A stretch of DNA of 18,949 nt from Bacteroidales bacterium (GTDB lineage: Bacteria; Bacteroidota; Bacteroidia; Bacteroidales; UBA3663): the NCBI GenBank assembly GCA_004557315.1, contig SFEH01000030.1, positions 1 through 18,949 of the forward strand. Direction: 5' to 3'. How positions within the stretch are numbered: the stretch's first letter is position 1; every line of letters begins with the position of its first letter. Shown here piece after piece: positions 5,487 through 13,645 of this stretch. Below the pieces are notes generated by a model. The model made no database searches, was not told the origin of the DNA, and saw only the letters and a program-made list of their open reading frames with translations. A program made the position numbers and the translations under genes.

Positions 5487-7436
5487 TTACTGATTTTTAT
5501 TACTGATTACTGATGTCACAAGCCCGTCCTTGATTTGAATCTCGTGAGATTCGAGCATGGTGCGGGCTATTTCTGCCACTAACTCGCGGTCAGAGTGGTG
5601 GACTTTGTCAATGAGATGCGGCAAGGGGAGAGAAGTATGGAAATGGAGGAGGGAGAGGATGTCCTGGCGGATGAAGTCGCGGAGTTCGTCGATGTTGCCT
5701 TGCGTGCCATGCTGCTGCGAACGGCATACGTCGCAGGTGCCACAGGGGTGATCGAGGGTCTCGCCGAAGTAGCGGAGGAGCTGGACGAGGCGGCACTCCT
5801 GGTCGTTCTCGACATAGGAGAGCATGGCGTGGATACGTGCTTCCTGACGCGCCTTGCGGTCTTCGTAGATGGTGTGGGAGATGCGGATCTCGTCGGTGTC
5901 GAGTCGTGGGGTGAGATAGACGATGGCAGGGTTCTGACGCGCGGGAACATAGTGGAGGATGTGGAAGCGCGAGAGGAGGAGGAGCTGCTGATAGAGAGCG
6001 TCACGATCCATGCCTGTGCGCGACATGAGGTCTTCCTCGCGGATGAAGACATAGTCGGCAAACACGCCTGTATAAAGACGAAGAATGGCCTGAATGACCT
6101 TCTGCGAATCCTTGTCGAACTTGTTGAGATGATAGAGTGCCTCGCGACTCGTGGTGAACATGAGACGCGAATGGCGGTCGGGCTCTTCGTTGTAGATAAT
6201 GTAGCCTGCCTGATCGAGCAGACGAAGGGCATAGTAGGTGGGCGAAATGGCGAGCTTGTAGGCAGTGCAGAAGCGCAGGAGGTCGAACTCGAAGAGCGAG
6301 TTGCAGCCAGCGCCGATCGAGATCTGGAAGAAACTCGCGAGCTTCTGATAGATGGTGCGGATGAAGTCGCGCTCGGGATATTCGTCGGCCAAGTGCTGGA
6401 CAAGGTTGAGACGGTCGCGCTTTTCGCAAAGTATCCATGCTGTGGCTGGACGGAGGTCGCGACCTGCTCGTCCTGCTTCCTGGAAATACTCTTCGGGCGA
6501 AGGTGGAAGGTCGAGATGGATGACAAGGCGCACGTTGGGCTTGTCGATGCCCATGCCAAAGGCATTGGTAGCAACGATGACAGGTACTTCGCCCGAAATC
6601 CAGTCATCCTGCCGTTTCTGCTTATCTGACGAATTGAGTCCTGCATGATAGTAAGAGGCCTTGACACCTTCGCGCACGAGGCTTTCGGCAATCTCTCTCG
6701 TTCGTTTTCGGCTTCTTACATACACTATGGCTCCACCACCTTCTTCCGACGTGACAACCTCGTTGATAAGGTCAAGCATCTTCGAGAGCTTGTCCTCGAC
6801 ATGCATGACATTGTAGGTGAGGTTAGGGCGTTCGAACGAAGCGCGGAAGACATTGGCATCCTTGCCAAACGAGAGCTTCTGCCTGATGTCGTCGATGACG
6901 GCAAGGGTGGCAGTGGCGGTGACAGCAAGGCAGGGAACGTGGGCAGGGAGATGCTTGCGGAAGTCGGAGATGCGGAGGTAAGGCGGACGGAAGTCGTAGC
7001 CCCACTGCGAGATGCAATGCGCTTCATCGACCACAAGCAGGCGCACGTCCATATACTGGAGCTTGGCGAGGAAGAGCTGCGTCTCAAGTCGTTCGGGCGA
7101 GAGATAGAGGAACTGATAGTTCTGCGCAATGACACGCTCGTAGGTCTCGAGCACCTCCTGATGCGACATGCCCATGAAGACCGAAGCAGCCTTGACACCT
7201 CGCTCGATGAGATGGTCGATCTGGTCTTTCATGAGTGAAATGAGAGGAGTGACCACGATGCAGAGTCCGCCAAGCGCGATGGCAGGCACCTGGAAAGTGA
7301 TGCTCTTGCCGCCGCCCGTCGGGAGGAGTCCGAGAGTATCATGACCAGAGAGAACAGAGGCTATGATGTCCTCCTGCAAAGGTCGGAAGGAATCATAGCC
7401 CCAGTATTTCTTCAATATAGCGTGAATGTCGGTCAA
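5487..7436 (-). CDS. recQ: ATP-dependent DNA helicase RecQ (no HRDC domain)
   Basis: A 649-residue superfamily 2 DNA helicase. The N-terminus has FRPLQEDII (17-25), Walker A LLPTGGGKS (37-45), the DEAH box (137-140) with the RecQ aromatic-rich loop CISQWGYDFRPPY, and motif VI QEAGRAGRD. A RecQ zinc domain follows, with Cys548, Cys565, Cys568 and Cys571. The tail of about 75 residues does not resemble an HRDC domain, so this is the shorter type found besides full-length RecQ in Bacteroidota. It unwinds DNA 3'-5' in recombination repair. The start codon is TTG at 7436: no in-frame ATG or GTG exists between the recJ stop and it, and the conserved ILKKYWGYDSFRPLQ begins six residues later. recJ ends 12 nt upstream, suggesting joint translation and function. 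Confidence 0.95.
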   Translation of the reverse strand: MTDIHAILKKYWGYDSFRPLQEDIIASVLSGHDTLGLLPTGGGKSITFQVPAIALGGLCIVVTPLISLMKDQIDHLIERGVKAASVFMGMSHQEVLETYERVIAQNYQFLYLSPERLETQLFLAKLQYMDVRLLVVDEAHCISQWGYDFRPPYLRISDFRKHLPAHVPCLAVTATATLAVIDDIRQKLSFGKDANVFRASFERPNLTYNVMHVEDKLSKMLDLINEVVTSEEGGGAIVYVRSRKRTREIAESLVREGVKASYYHAGLNSSDKQKRQDDWISGEVPVIVATNAFGMGIDKPNVRLVIHLDLPPSPEEYFQEAGRAGRDLRPATAWILCEKRDRLNLVQHLADEYPERDFIRTIYQKLASFFQISIGAGCNSLFEFDLLRFCTAYKLAISPTYYALRLLDQAGYIIYNEEPDRHSRLMFTTSREALYHLNKFDKDSQKVIQAILRLYTGVFADYVFIREEDLMSRTGMDRDALYQQLLLLSRFHILHYVPARQNPAIVYLTPRLDTDEIRISHTIYEDRKARQEARIHAMLSYVENDQECRLVQLLRYFGETLDHPCGTCDVCRSQQHGTQGNIDELRDFIRQDILSLLHFHTSLPLPHLIDKVHHSDRELVAEIARTMLESHEIQIKDGLVTSVISNKNQ

Positions 7437-7448
7437 AACATCAGATGA

Positions 7449-9269
7449 TTATTCGTGAATATTGATGAGCGCACCAGTAGAGCCCACGACATCGCCATCG
7501 TCCTTTGACTTGATGAGCAGGGCGAGGACAGAAGCAATGCTGTTGTTCTCGCTCTCCTTGATGTCCTTGACGAGGAGCTGGATGTTGTTGTTGGCATAGG
7601 TGTTCTCCTCGACAGTATAGACAATGTCGAACGGCTTGCCGCTCTTGATGATGTCGTACTTCTCTGCCATGTTGAACGCAATGCCGTTGTGGGTGAAGCC
7701 TGTGTCAGGATCGACAAGTTCGAGGCGGATGTGCTCGAGTTCGCGTCCTACGAGACGGCTGCCACCGTGATCCTTGATGTGGCGGCTCACGAAGATAGGC
7801 TTGTTGTTGCCAGGACCGAAAGGCGCGAGCATCTTGAGGCTCTTGTACAGGCGGTTGGTGACTTCGCGGAACCTGACCTCCATGTCGATGTCGAGGTGCT
7901 GCTGCTGCTGTGCGTCGGTTATGTGGTCTTCGACCCATTTCTCGATGCGCTCGGCAAGCTGCGGGATGTTCTCCTCGCGCAATGTGAGGCCAGCGGCATA
8001 GGTGTGACCGCCGAAGTTCTCGACAAGGTCGCGGCAGGAATCAATCGCGCCATAGACGTCGAAGCCCTGGATGGAGCGAGCCGAACCGCTTGCGAAGCCG
8101 CATGCCGAGGTGAGTACGATGGCAGGGCGGTAGTAATGTTCGGTGAGGCGGCTTGCCACTATGCCTATGACACCCTTGTGCCAGCGAGGGTTATAGACGA
8201 GCACCGACTTCTTGTCGCTTATGTCCATCTTGTTGACCATCGCAAGTGCCTCCTCGGTGACGCGCTTGTCGAGTTCCTTGCGCGTCTCATTATATTGAGC
8301 AATGTGGTCGGCACTGATCTGCGCTGCTTTCTTGTCCTTGGCAATCATGAGATCGACAGCCTCCTTGCCGCACATCATTCGTCCAGAGGCGTTGATGCGA
8401 GGACCGATCTTGAAGACTATGTCGGAGTTGGTGATGGTCTTGTCGGTGAGTCCGCACTGTTCGATGATGCACTGTATGCCGGGGCAAGGACTGTCGTTGA
8501 GACGGCGCAGGCCGGTGTATGACAGCACGCGGTTCTCGCCCGTCATTGGCACAATGTCGGTGGCGATGCTCAAGGCACAGAGGTCGAGGAGAGGATAGAT
8601 CATCGAAAGTTCGTTCATGCCGTTGTTGCTCGCAAATGCCTGCATGAACTTCAGACCCACGCCACAAGCAGAGAGGTGAGGGTAAGGATATTCGTCATCG
8701 GGGCGCTTTGGGTCGAGCACAGCCACAGCATCGGGCAGTTCGTCATCGGGCTTATGATGATCACAGATAATAAAGTCGATGCCTTTGGACTTTGCATACT
8801 TGACCATGTTGATGGCCTTGATGCCGCAATCCAAAGTTATCACGAGCTTCACGCCTGAATTGTAGGCGTAGTCAACACCTTTTTCGGATATGCCATATCC
8901 GTCGTCATAGCGATCGGGGATATAGTAGTCGAGCGAAGAATAGAAGTTCCTCAAGAAGCGATAGACTAAAGCCACGGCACTTGTGCCATCGACGTCATAG
9001 TCGCCGTAGACAAGGATTTTCTCCTTACGGCCTATTGCCTCGTTCAGTCGCTGAACGGCTTTGTCCATGTCCTTCATCAGGAACGGATCGTGCAGCCCTG
9101 TGGAGAGCTGCGGTCGGAAGAAGCGACGCACTTCTTCAGCATTAGTCACACCACGCTGTACGAGCAGATGTGCGACTATAGGATTGAGTTTTAATTCAAG
9201 TATTAATCCATCCTTGATCTCTTTCTGTTCGTTTGTAAGGGTGCGACAATTCCATTGATAGTTGGTCAT
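7449..9269 (-). CDS. recJ: Single-stranded-DNA-specific exonuclease RecJ
   Basis: A 606-residue DHH-family 5'-3' single-strand exonuclease acting in recombination and mismatch repair. Motif I is VYGDYDVDGT (87-96), with metal-binding aspartates 90, 92 and 94; ITLDCG (144-149); the DHH motif at 170-172; GPRINASGR (289-297); and the DHHA1 signature GGHTYAAG (420-427), followed by an OB-like domain and a short tail. The open frame extends to 9434, but the ATG at 9269 is right because the family N-terminus (WNCRTLTNEQKEI) starts there and upstream codons belong to the HU/SPOR gene. It overlaps that gene by 74 nt in another frame. recQ follows after 12 nt in the same frame. Confidence 0.96.
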   Translation of the reverse strand: MTNYQWNCRTLTNEQKEIKDGLILELKLNPIVAHLLVQRGVTNAEEVRRFFRPQLSTGLHDPFLMKDMDKAVQRLNEAIGRKEKILVYGDYDVDGTSAVALVYRFLRNFYSSLDYYIPDRYDDGYGISEKGVDYAYNSGVKLVITLDCGIKAINMVKYAKSKGIDFIICDHHKPDDELPDAVAVLDPKRPDDEYPYPHLSACGVGLKFMQAFASNNGMNELSMIYPLLDLCALSIATDIVPMTGENRVLSYTGLRRLNDSPCPGIQCIIEQCGLTDKTITNSDIVFKIGPRINASGRMMCGKEAVDLMIAKDKKAAQISADHIAQYNETRKELDKRVTEEALAMVNKMDISDKKSVLVYNPRWHKGVIGIVASRLTEHYYRPAIVLTSACGFASGSARSIQGFDVYGAIDSCRDLVENFGGHTYAAGLTLREENIPQLAERIEKWVEDHITDAQQQQHLDIDMEVRFREVTNRLYKSLKMLAPFGPGNNKPIFVSRHIKDHGGSRLVGRELEHIRLELVDPDTGFTHNGIAFNMAEKYDIIKSGKPFDIVYTVEENTYANNNIQLLVKDIKESENNSIASVLALLIKSKDDGDVVGSTGALINIHE

Positions 9270-10266
9270 TATCGATATTTTTTTGATTATACGAGAGAAG
9301 AGAATCAGAGCGCACAGGCAGGAGCCAAGCGGTCTGGAATGGAGTGGAAACGCGCACTTCGTCGAGGAATGACTCACCCTCGGCACGCACTGTGAATGAC
9401 TTGAGGTAGAGACGGAAGCGGCCGTCTTTCTCAAGAATGCCTACGTTCTTGTAGCCCTCGTTGATCTTGCGGTTGAGGGCACGTTCGGCATCCTGTCTGG
9501 TTGAGCAGCTTGCGATGATGACGAAGAAGAGCTTCTCGGCTGTGACAGGCTTGACGGCAGCTTCTTCTGGCTGCTGGTTGGCGATGGCTACTTCCTCGTC
9601 CCACGCATCCTGCTGGATGGTGAGGTTAGGAGTGGCATTGCCAAAGAGGATATCGGTATTGATCATTGATGCAATGTTGGTCTGTCGGGCATCCTTGTCA
9701 GAAGGCAGCATCATGTTGGTAAAGACGCAGAGGATGATGAGGATGACAGCCACTGCACGGCGGATCCAGTATTTCGGTATTGACACAACCTCGGAGTTCT
9801 GACGGATGATGCTGATGGTGTCGTTGTCACGGTCGGTCGATGACACGACATCCGACCAAGGACGGATATTGAGCGGCTCCAGTCCATAGCAGTCAGGGTC
9901 GAGAGGGAAGTGTTTTGGGTTCTTGACCACAAGGTGGCGGTCGGAATCGTATGAGAGGACACCGAGGTTGCCGAGCTGGCACGACTTCTTGCGCTCGATG
10001 GCCGACTTGATCTGTGCCACTTCAATGCGGATCTGCGCCATTGCCTCATCGTAGCTGATGCCTTCAGCCTCCATGTAGGCGTTGGCGAGCATGCCATCGT
10101 CGTTGGTGAGGAAACGGTTGAAATGCACCTGACGGTGAGAAGGCGTGTATTTGCCATTGACGTATGAAGCATCAATGTCGCGCAAGAGGAAACCGCCAAT
10201 GCCAGGCACAAAAACGTAGTGTCTGGTCATGAGCGTATATTCGATGTATGTTGATATATTTCTCAT
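9196..10266 (-). CDS. HU-CCDC81 and SPOR domain membrane protein
   Basis: A 356-residue protein with a clear three-part layout. Residues 1-135 resemble the prokaryotic HU-CCDC81 domain (ISTYIEYTLMTRHYVFVPGIGGFLLR, then FNRFLTNDDGMLANAYM). One membrane span is at about 168-187. A periplasmic part ends in a SPOR domain (about 245-317, EKLFFVIIASCSTRQDAERAL...), the type that binds denuded peptidoglycan at division sites. This architecture is typical of Bacteroidota and suggests an envelope or division role, possibly with a cytoplasmic nucleic-acid-like domain. ATG 10266 is preferred over 10290 because the HU domain begins there and the -7 element overlaps the longer start. Its last 24 codons overlap recJ in another frame. 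Confidence 0.88.
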   Translation of the reverse strand: MRNISTYIEYTLMTRHYVFVPGIGGFLLRDIDASYVNGKYTPSHRQVHFNRFLTNDDGMLANAYMEAEGISYDEAMAQIRIEVAQIKSAIERKKSCQLGNLGVLSYDSDRHLVVKNPKHFPLDPDCYGLEPLNIRPWSDVVSSTDRDNDTISIIRQNSEVVSIPKYWIRRAVAVILIILCVFTNMMLPSDKDARQTNIASMINTDILFGNATPNLTIQQDAWDEEVAIANQQPEEAAVKPVTAEKLFFVIIASCSTRQDAERALNRKINEGYKNVGILEKDGRFRLYLKSFTVRAEGESFLDEVRVSTPFQTAWLLPVRSDSLLSYNQKNIDNDQLSMELSHPYKRTERDQGWINT

Positions 10267-10287
10267 AAGATGCCAACTATTTTCGCG

Positions 10288-10295
10288 CAAATATA
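10288..10295 (-). promoter_or_regulatory. Candidate -7 element for HU/SPOR-recJ-recQ
   Basis: TATATTTG on the minus strand matches TAnnTTTG and lies about 21 nt upstream of the ATG at 10266. The expected -33 region (about 10316) is an A-run with no TTG, so strength is uncertain. It lies in the 97-nt gap after the TPR gene. Confidence 0.5.
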
Positions 10296-10363
10296 ACGAT
10301 TACATATTATAAAAAAAAGAAAATCGGAGAAAATTTTGCTAAATAGGGCAAATTTGTTGCAAA

Positions 10364-11212
10364 CTATTTCATTTTTTCGATCAAATCGGCTGCGGCTGAC
10401 TGCGGAAGACCTAATTCTATGGCACGATTGAGGTCGCGTCGGGCATACTCTCGGTCGCCCTTTGCCCAACGGATTTTTGCGCGGAGGAAATAGGACAGAG
10501 GGTCGCGGCCGTTCATCTGTATGCTCTTGTCGATGTCGAGCATTGCAGCACCGAGTCGCTTGCTGAAGAAATAGACCTCGGCGCGGTCGCGGAGCAGGCT
10601 CCAGCTCTTGGGGTTGGCCTTGATGAGCGCGTCGTAGAGTTCGACTGCCATCGCGTTTTCGCCCATTGCCTTATAGACCATAGCCATGCCGAGTCGCGAC
10701 TTTGCGCTCTTGGGGTTGAACTTGTCGATGGTCTCAAGGTCGAGACGTGCGCCGATGGTGTCGTTATTCATCAAACGGCACAGTGCGCGTTCGTAGAGCG
10801 CGTCCTCGTCTTCGGGATTGCGGCTGATGACCACCGAATAGTCGTCGATGGCTTTCTGATATTGCTCAATCTCGGCATAGAGCGAGGCGCGGGTGGAATA
10901 GGCGACGGTATTCTCATCGAGGAGCGAGATGGCGCAAGTGTAGGAAATCTCGGCATCCTGGAGCTTTCCGAGACGTCGCTGTATTGTGCCAAGATTTACG
11001 AACAAGAGGCCGTTTTGAGGGTTGGCAGGTTCGAGACGCATGGCGTTTTTCAGACATTGTTCAGCCCTCTGGTTATTGTCTTCGTCGAGAGCATCGAAGC
11101 TTGCCGTGATCCAGCCATCGTAGGTCGAAATGGAGTCATTCTGTGCAAAAGCAGGCAAGCTGATGACGCTATAAGCGCCTATAACGAGTAATATTGAAAT
11201 AAGTTTGTGCAT
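10364..11212 (-). CDS. Secreted tetratricopeptide repeat protein
   Basis: A 282-residue exported protein made almost entirely of TPR units. Residues 1-23 form a type I signal peptide ending ISLPAFA, with cleavage before Gln24. TPR-like helices follow, for example NLGTIQRRLGKLQDAEISYTCAI, YSTRASLYAEIEQYQKAIDDYSVVI, ALYERALCRLMNNDTIGARLDLE and AKIRWAKGDREYARRDLNRAI, about six to seven repeats. Such proteins are scaffolds; no enzymatic motif is visible and the partner is unknown. It has its own -7 element and is divergent from the DUF3298 lipoprotein gene. The HU/SPOR gene follows after 97 nt, so the two may be partly co-transcribed. Confidence 0.9.
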   Translation of the reverse strand: MHKLISILLVIGAYSVISLPAFAQNDSISTYDGWITASFDALDEDNNQRAEQCLKNAMRLEPANPQNGLLFVNLGTIQRRLGKLQDAEISYTCAISLLDENTVAYSTRASLYAEIEQYQKAIDDYSVVISRNPEDEDALYERALCRLMNNDTIGARLDLETIDKFNPKSAKSRLGMAMVYKAMGENAMAVELYDALIKANPKSWSLLRDRAEVYFFSKRLGAAMLDIDKSIQMNGRDPLSYFLRAKIRWAKGDREYARRDLNRAIELGLPQSAAADLIEKMK

Positions 11213-11230
11213 TTTTGTAATTATTTTTGC

Positions 11231-11270
11231 GCAAAGATAACCGATTTTGCGGATAATTCATTATCTTTGC
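11231..11270. promoter_or_regulatory. Overlapping divergent promoters in a 10-bp inverted repeat
   Basis: GCAAAGATAA (11231-11240) and TTATCTTTGC (11261-11270) form a perfect 10-bp inverted repeat. Each arm contains TATCTTTG, the Bacteroidota -7 element: one facing left to the TPR gene (11232-11239), one facing right to the DUF3298 gene (11262-11269). The -33 position of each falls on or next to the -7 of the other, and neither has a consensus TTG. Confidence 0.65.
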
Positions 11271-11294
11271 ACATATTTTATTAATTTTTATATT

Positions 11295-12167
11295 ATGAAA
11301 AGGGTTTGGCACATCAAGAATAGTGTTTTCATGGCAACGACCGTACCGTTGTTTGCCATCGTCTGCTCATGTTCTGCAAAGCCAGAAACGACTGCCGAAA
11401 AAGACATCCAGAGCATCACAGAATACAAAGAAATAAAGGTTGACACCACAATGTCGCTCTTCGCGAGCTACGAGAAGCCTGACTGTCATCTGAAGCTCAA
11501 CTTTGAGGTTCCGACCAAGGCTACATCGAAGAACACGCTTGAGATAGTGAAGACGATGATTGCATCGCTGACACAGGATGGCACATACGCCAACGGAAGC
11601 AACGACCTTGACGCAATGGTGCGCAACTATACGAAATCATATATCCGCAACTATCTTGAGGAGGGTAATGACGCTATCACCAACTTCGGCAACGACATGC
11701 GTGCGGCTGAAACATGGATGAGCTACGAAGAACAGTGCGACGGCAAGGCATTGTACAACGACAACGGCATCTTCTCATATTCGGTGCGCACCTACACCTA
11801 CACGGGCGGCGCACATGGCAACAGCAACAACTGCGTAGCCTCGATCGACCTTCAGACAAAGTCGAACATCAGCCTTGAGACTCTTTTCAACGCTGCGGCT
11901 CTGGAGGAGGTGAGGCTGATGATAGTGGATTATCTCAACGACGACTATCAGCTGCTGGACGAGGAATTTGACGTGACCGAGAACTTCTACCTCTCGGACA
12001 AGGGCGTGACCTTCGTGTATGACCCGTTTGAGATTGCGGCCTATTCGTATGGCGAGATTGCTGTGACCCTCGGATGGGATAGCCTGCGGACACTGATTGC
12101 AGACTCTTCGCCTATCATCGACAACCCTTTGCTAATGCAGGCCGACAGCATCGGCGGGCAACTATAA
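11295..12167 (+). CDS. DUF4163/DUF3298 (RsiV-like) lipoprotein
   Basis: A 290-residue exported protein. The N-terminus ends VPLFAIVCSCS, a lipoprotein-like signal with Cys26 (or Cys24) as the probable lipid site. The mid region has the DUF4163 hallmark YTYTGGAHGN (about 167-176), and the C-terminal part has the DUF3298 pattern KGVTFVYDPFEIAAYSYGEIAVTLGW. The same two domains form the outer part of RsiV, the lysozyme-sensing anti-sigma factor of Bacillus, but here there is no cytoplasmic anti-sigma part or adjacent sigma factor. It is therefore an envelope lipoprotein of unknown function. ATG 11295 is chosen because the frame's earlier start at 11247 precedes the -7 element at 11262-11269. It is followed by rsmG after 12 nt. 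Confidence 0.87.
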   Translation: MKRVWHIKNSVFMATTVPLFAIVCSCSAKPETTAEKDIQSITEYKEIKVDTTMSLFASYEKPDCHLKLNFEVPTKATSKNTLEIVKTMIASLTQDGTYANGSNDLDAMVRNYTKSYIRNYLEEGNDAITNFGNDMRAAETWMSYEEQCDGKALYNDNGIFSYSVRTYTYTGGAHGNSNNCVASIDLQTKSNISLETLFNAAALEEVRLMIVDYLNDDYQLLDEEFDVTENFYLSDKGVTFVYDPFEIAAYSYGEIAVTLGWDSLRTLIADSSPIIDNPLLMQADSIGGQL

Positions 12168-12179
12168 AAACGATTTTGA

Positions 12180-12797
12180 ATGGACTTTGTAAAGTATTTT
12201 CCGGAACTGACTTCCGAACAGACGTCTCAATATTCTGCCTTGCAGGAGCTATATGCCGACTGGAACAGCAAGATCAACGTGATCTCGCGCAAGGACATTG
12301 ACAATCTGTATGAACATCACGTGCAGCACTCGATTGCCATTGCCCGCTTTGTGGAAGAGGAGCTTGGCGGATGGGGAGACGGCACTACGATAGTCGATGT
12401 GGGATGCGGTGGTGGCTTCCCCGGCATTCCGCTTGCCATCAGGTATCCGCAGTGCAAGTTCCTGCTCGTGGATCGCATTGGCAAGAAGGTGCGCGTGGCG
12501 CAGGAGGTTGCCAATGCCATTGGACTAAAGAACGTGGAGTTCAGGCACGCGGGCATTGAGGAGGTGAAAGCCTCGTTTGACTATGCAGTTAGCCGTGCGG
12601 TGATGAATCTGCCCGACCTGCTGAAGCTCGTGAAGCGTGTGACCAAGACAGGACTGATCTGCCTGAAAGGTGGCGACCTCACAGAGGAGATGACGCCAGC
12701 CATTGCCCGTAGCACTGTGACGAGAGACATCAGCCAATACTTCAGTGAGGAGTTTTTTGAGACAAAGAAGGTGGTATATACCAAGATTCAGAAATGA
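12180..12797 (+). CDS. rsmG: 16S rRNA (guanine-N7) methyltransferase RsmG
   Basis: A 205-residue class I S-adenosylmethionine methyltransferase of the RsmG (GidB) family. It methylates N7 of G527 in 16S rRNA (E. coli numbering). The family N-terminus LYADWNSKINVISRKDIDNLYEHHVQHS (25-52) is intact, followed by the SAM-binding motif VDVGCGGGFPGIPLAI (72-87), LLVDRIGKK (95-103), and AVSRAVMNL, typical of the catalytic region. Length matches the family. It sits 12 nt after the DUF3298 lipoprotein gene and 30 nt before the MBL-fold hydrolase gene, so it is probably transcribed from the promoter at 11262. Loss of this enzyme is known to give low-level streptomycin resistance in several bacteria. 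Confidence 0.96.
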   Translation: MDFVKYFPELTSEQTSQYSALQELYADWNSKINVISRKDIDNLYEHHVQHSIAIARFVEEELGGWGDGTTIVDVGCGGGFPGIPLAIRYPQCKFLLVDRIGKKVRVAQEVANAIGLKNVEFRHAGIEEVKASFDYAVSRAVMNLPDLLKLVKRVTKTGLICLKGGDLTEEMTPAIARSTVTRDISQYFSEEFFETKKVVYTKIQK

Positions 12798-12827
12798 GTC
12801 TTTTTGCCACGATAAAGACAAGAGATT

Positions 12828-13478
12828 ATGAAAGTAGCGCAATTCAGATGCAATGAGTTTGCCGAGAACTGCTTTGTGGCATACGACGAGGCGACGAAAG
12901 ATGCCTTCATCGTTGACCCAGGAATGAAATATGAGAAGGAATGGCAGGCAGTCAAGGGCTTTGTGGAAAGCAACGGACTCAAGATTGGCCATATCTTCCT
13001 GACTCATTATCATATCGACCATATTTTGGGCACCGGACGTTGTGCCGAGGCTTTCGGCATTGGCATCACTGGCAGTCTGGAAGACTCACTGGCATTGCTC
13101 ATACCAAGGATGCAGGCTGCGATGTTCGGCTTTGACTACGACTGCGAGATTGCCAAGGTGAGCAATGACGTTAAGGAGGGCGACACGCTGATGTGCGGCT
13201 CGCACAGGATAGAGGTGATTGACTGCCCGGGGCACAGTTTCCACGGACTCTGCTACTACCTGCCCGAAGACAAGATGCTGTTCACGGGCGACGTGCTTTT
13301 CTACGGCAGCATCGGACGATCGGACTTCGGTCCAAATATGGGCTGTGACGGCGAGAAGTTGGTGGAAGGCATAAAGACCAAACTCATGACATTGCCCGAG
13401 GATGTGACAGTGTTTACAGGTCACGGACCAAAGACAAGCATTGCTCAAGAGAAACTCATTAACCCATTTATCAGATGA
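12828..13478 (+). CDS. MBL-fold metallo-hydrolase (glyoxalase II-like)
   Basis: A 216-residue metallo-beta-lactamase fold hydrolase. The metal motif THYHIDH (59-65) gives His60, His62, Asp64 and His65; further ligands are His136 in CPGHSFHG, Asp155 in FTGDVLF and His199 in FTGHGP. All expected ligands for a two-metal centre are present. It belongs to the short hydroxyacylglutathione-hydrolase-like group (YcbL type), lacking the C-terminal substrate domain of true glyoxalase II, so the thioester substrate is uncertain. There is no signal peptide. Its stop overlaps the ATG of the next small gene by 4 nt (ATGA). Confidence 0.93.
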   Translation: MKVAQFRCNEFAENCFVAYDEATKDAFIVDPGMKYEKEWQAVKGFVESNGLKIGHIFLTHYHIDHILGTGRCAEAFGIGITGSLEDSLALLIPRMQAAMFGFDYDCEIAKVSNDVKEGDTLMCGSHRIEVIDCPGHSFHGLCYYLPEDKMLFTGDVLFYGSIGRSDFGPNMGCDGEKLVEGIKTKLMTLPEDVTVFTGHGPKTSIAQEKLINPFIR

Positions 13479-13645
13479 TCAAAGACCCAGAGATACTATA
13501 CAGCATGGTCAACATGAAGCTGCGCGACAGATACGACTCGCTTGAGGAGTACTGCTATGGCGAGGACGTTGACCGCGAAGAAATAGAATCGCTTCTCAAC
13601 GGAGCAGGATATTTTTACAACCCTGAAACAAATCAATTCAGATGA
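13475..13645 (+). CDS. DUF4250 family small protein (56 aa)
   Basis: A 56-residue gene that is easy to miss. Its ATG overlaps the stop of the MBL hydrolase gene (ATGA, 13475-13478) and its TGA overlaps the ATG of yicC (ATGA, 13642-13645), so it is probably translated by coupling at both ends. The sequence begins MIKDPEILYSMVNMKLRDRY and ends NGAGYFYNPETNQFR, which fits my memory of DUF4250, small cytosolic proteins with KDP..L...VN.KLRD near the start and a C-terminal Y.P..NQF. The middle is acidic (YGEDVDREEIESLL), and could be a small helix-turn-helix-like fold. The function is unknown. Codon use resembles its neighbours. Confidence 0.88.
   Translation: MIKDPEILYSMVNMKLRDRYDSLEEYCYGEDVDREEIESLLNGAGYFYNPETNQFR

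Noticed and set aside
5487..5510. Repeated TTACTGAT at the recQ 3' end as a regulatory repeat
   Set aside because: Too short and inside the coding tail of recQ; nothing suggests function.
5595..6629. Long plus-strand open frame (344 codons) opposite recQ
   Set aside because: It is antisense to well-conserved RecQ coding sequence, and its product shows repetitive acidic and hydrophobic composition with no domain. A GC-rich third position in recQ keeps the opposite strand open.
7689..8522. Plus-strand open frame (277 codons) opposite recJ
   Set aside because: Antisense shadow of the RecJ catalytic domains, without any recognisable motif, promoter or start context.
9270..9434. N-terminal extension of recJ to 9434
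   Set aside because: The extra 55 residues are low-complexity and lie over the HU/SPOR coding frame; the family N-terminus begins at the ATG at 9269.
11295..12167. RsiV-type anti-sigma factor
   Set aside because: Although the DUF4163/DUF3298 domains match, there is no anti-sigma domain, no internal membrane span and no sigma factor gene nearby.
12798..12819. GTCTTT/AAAGAC inverted repeat between rsmG and the MBL gene
   Set aside because: Only 6 bp, AT-rich, with a 10-nt loop and no T-run; it may be chance in a 30-nt gap.
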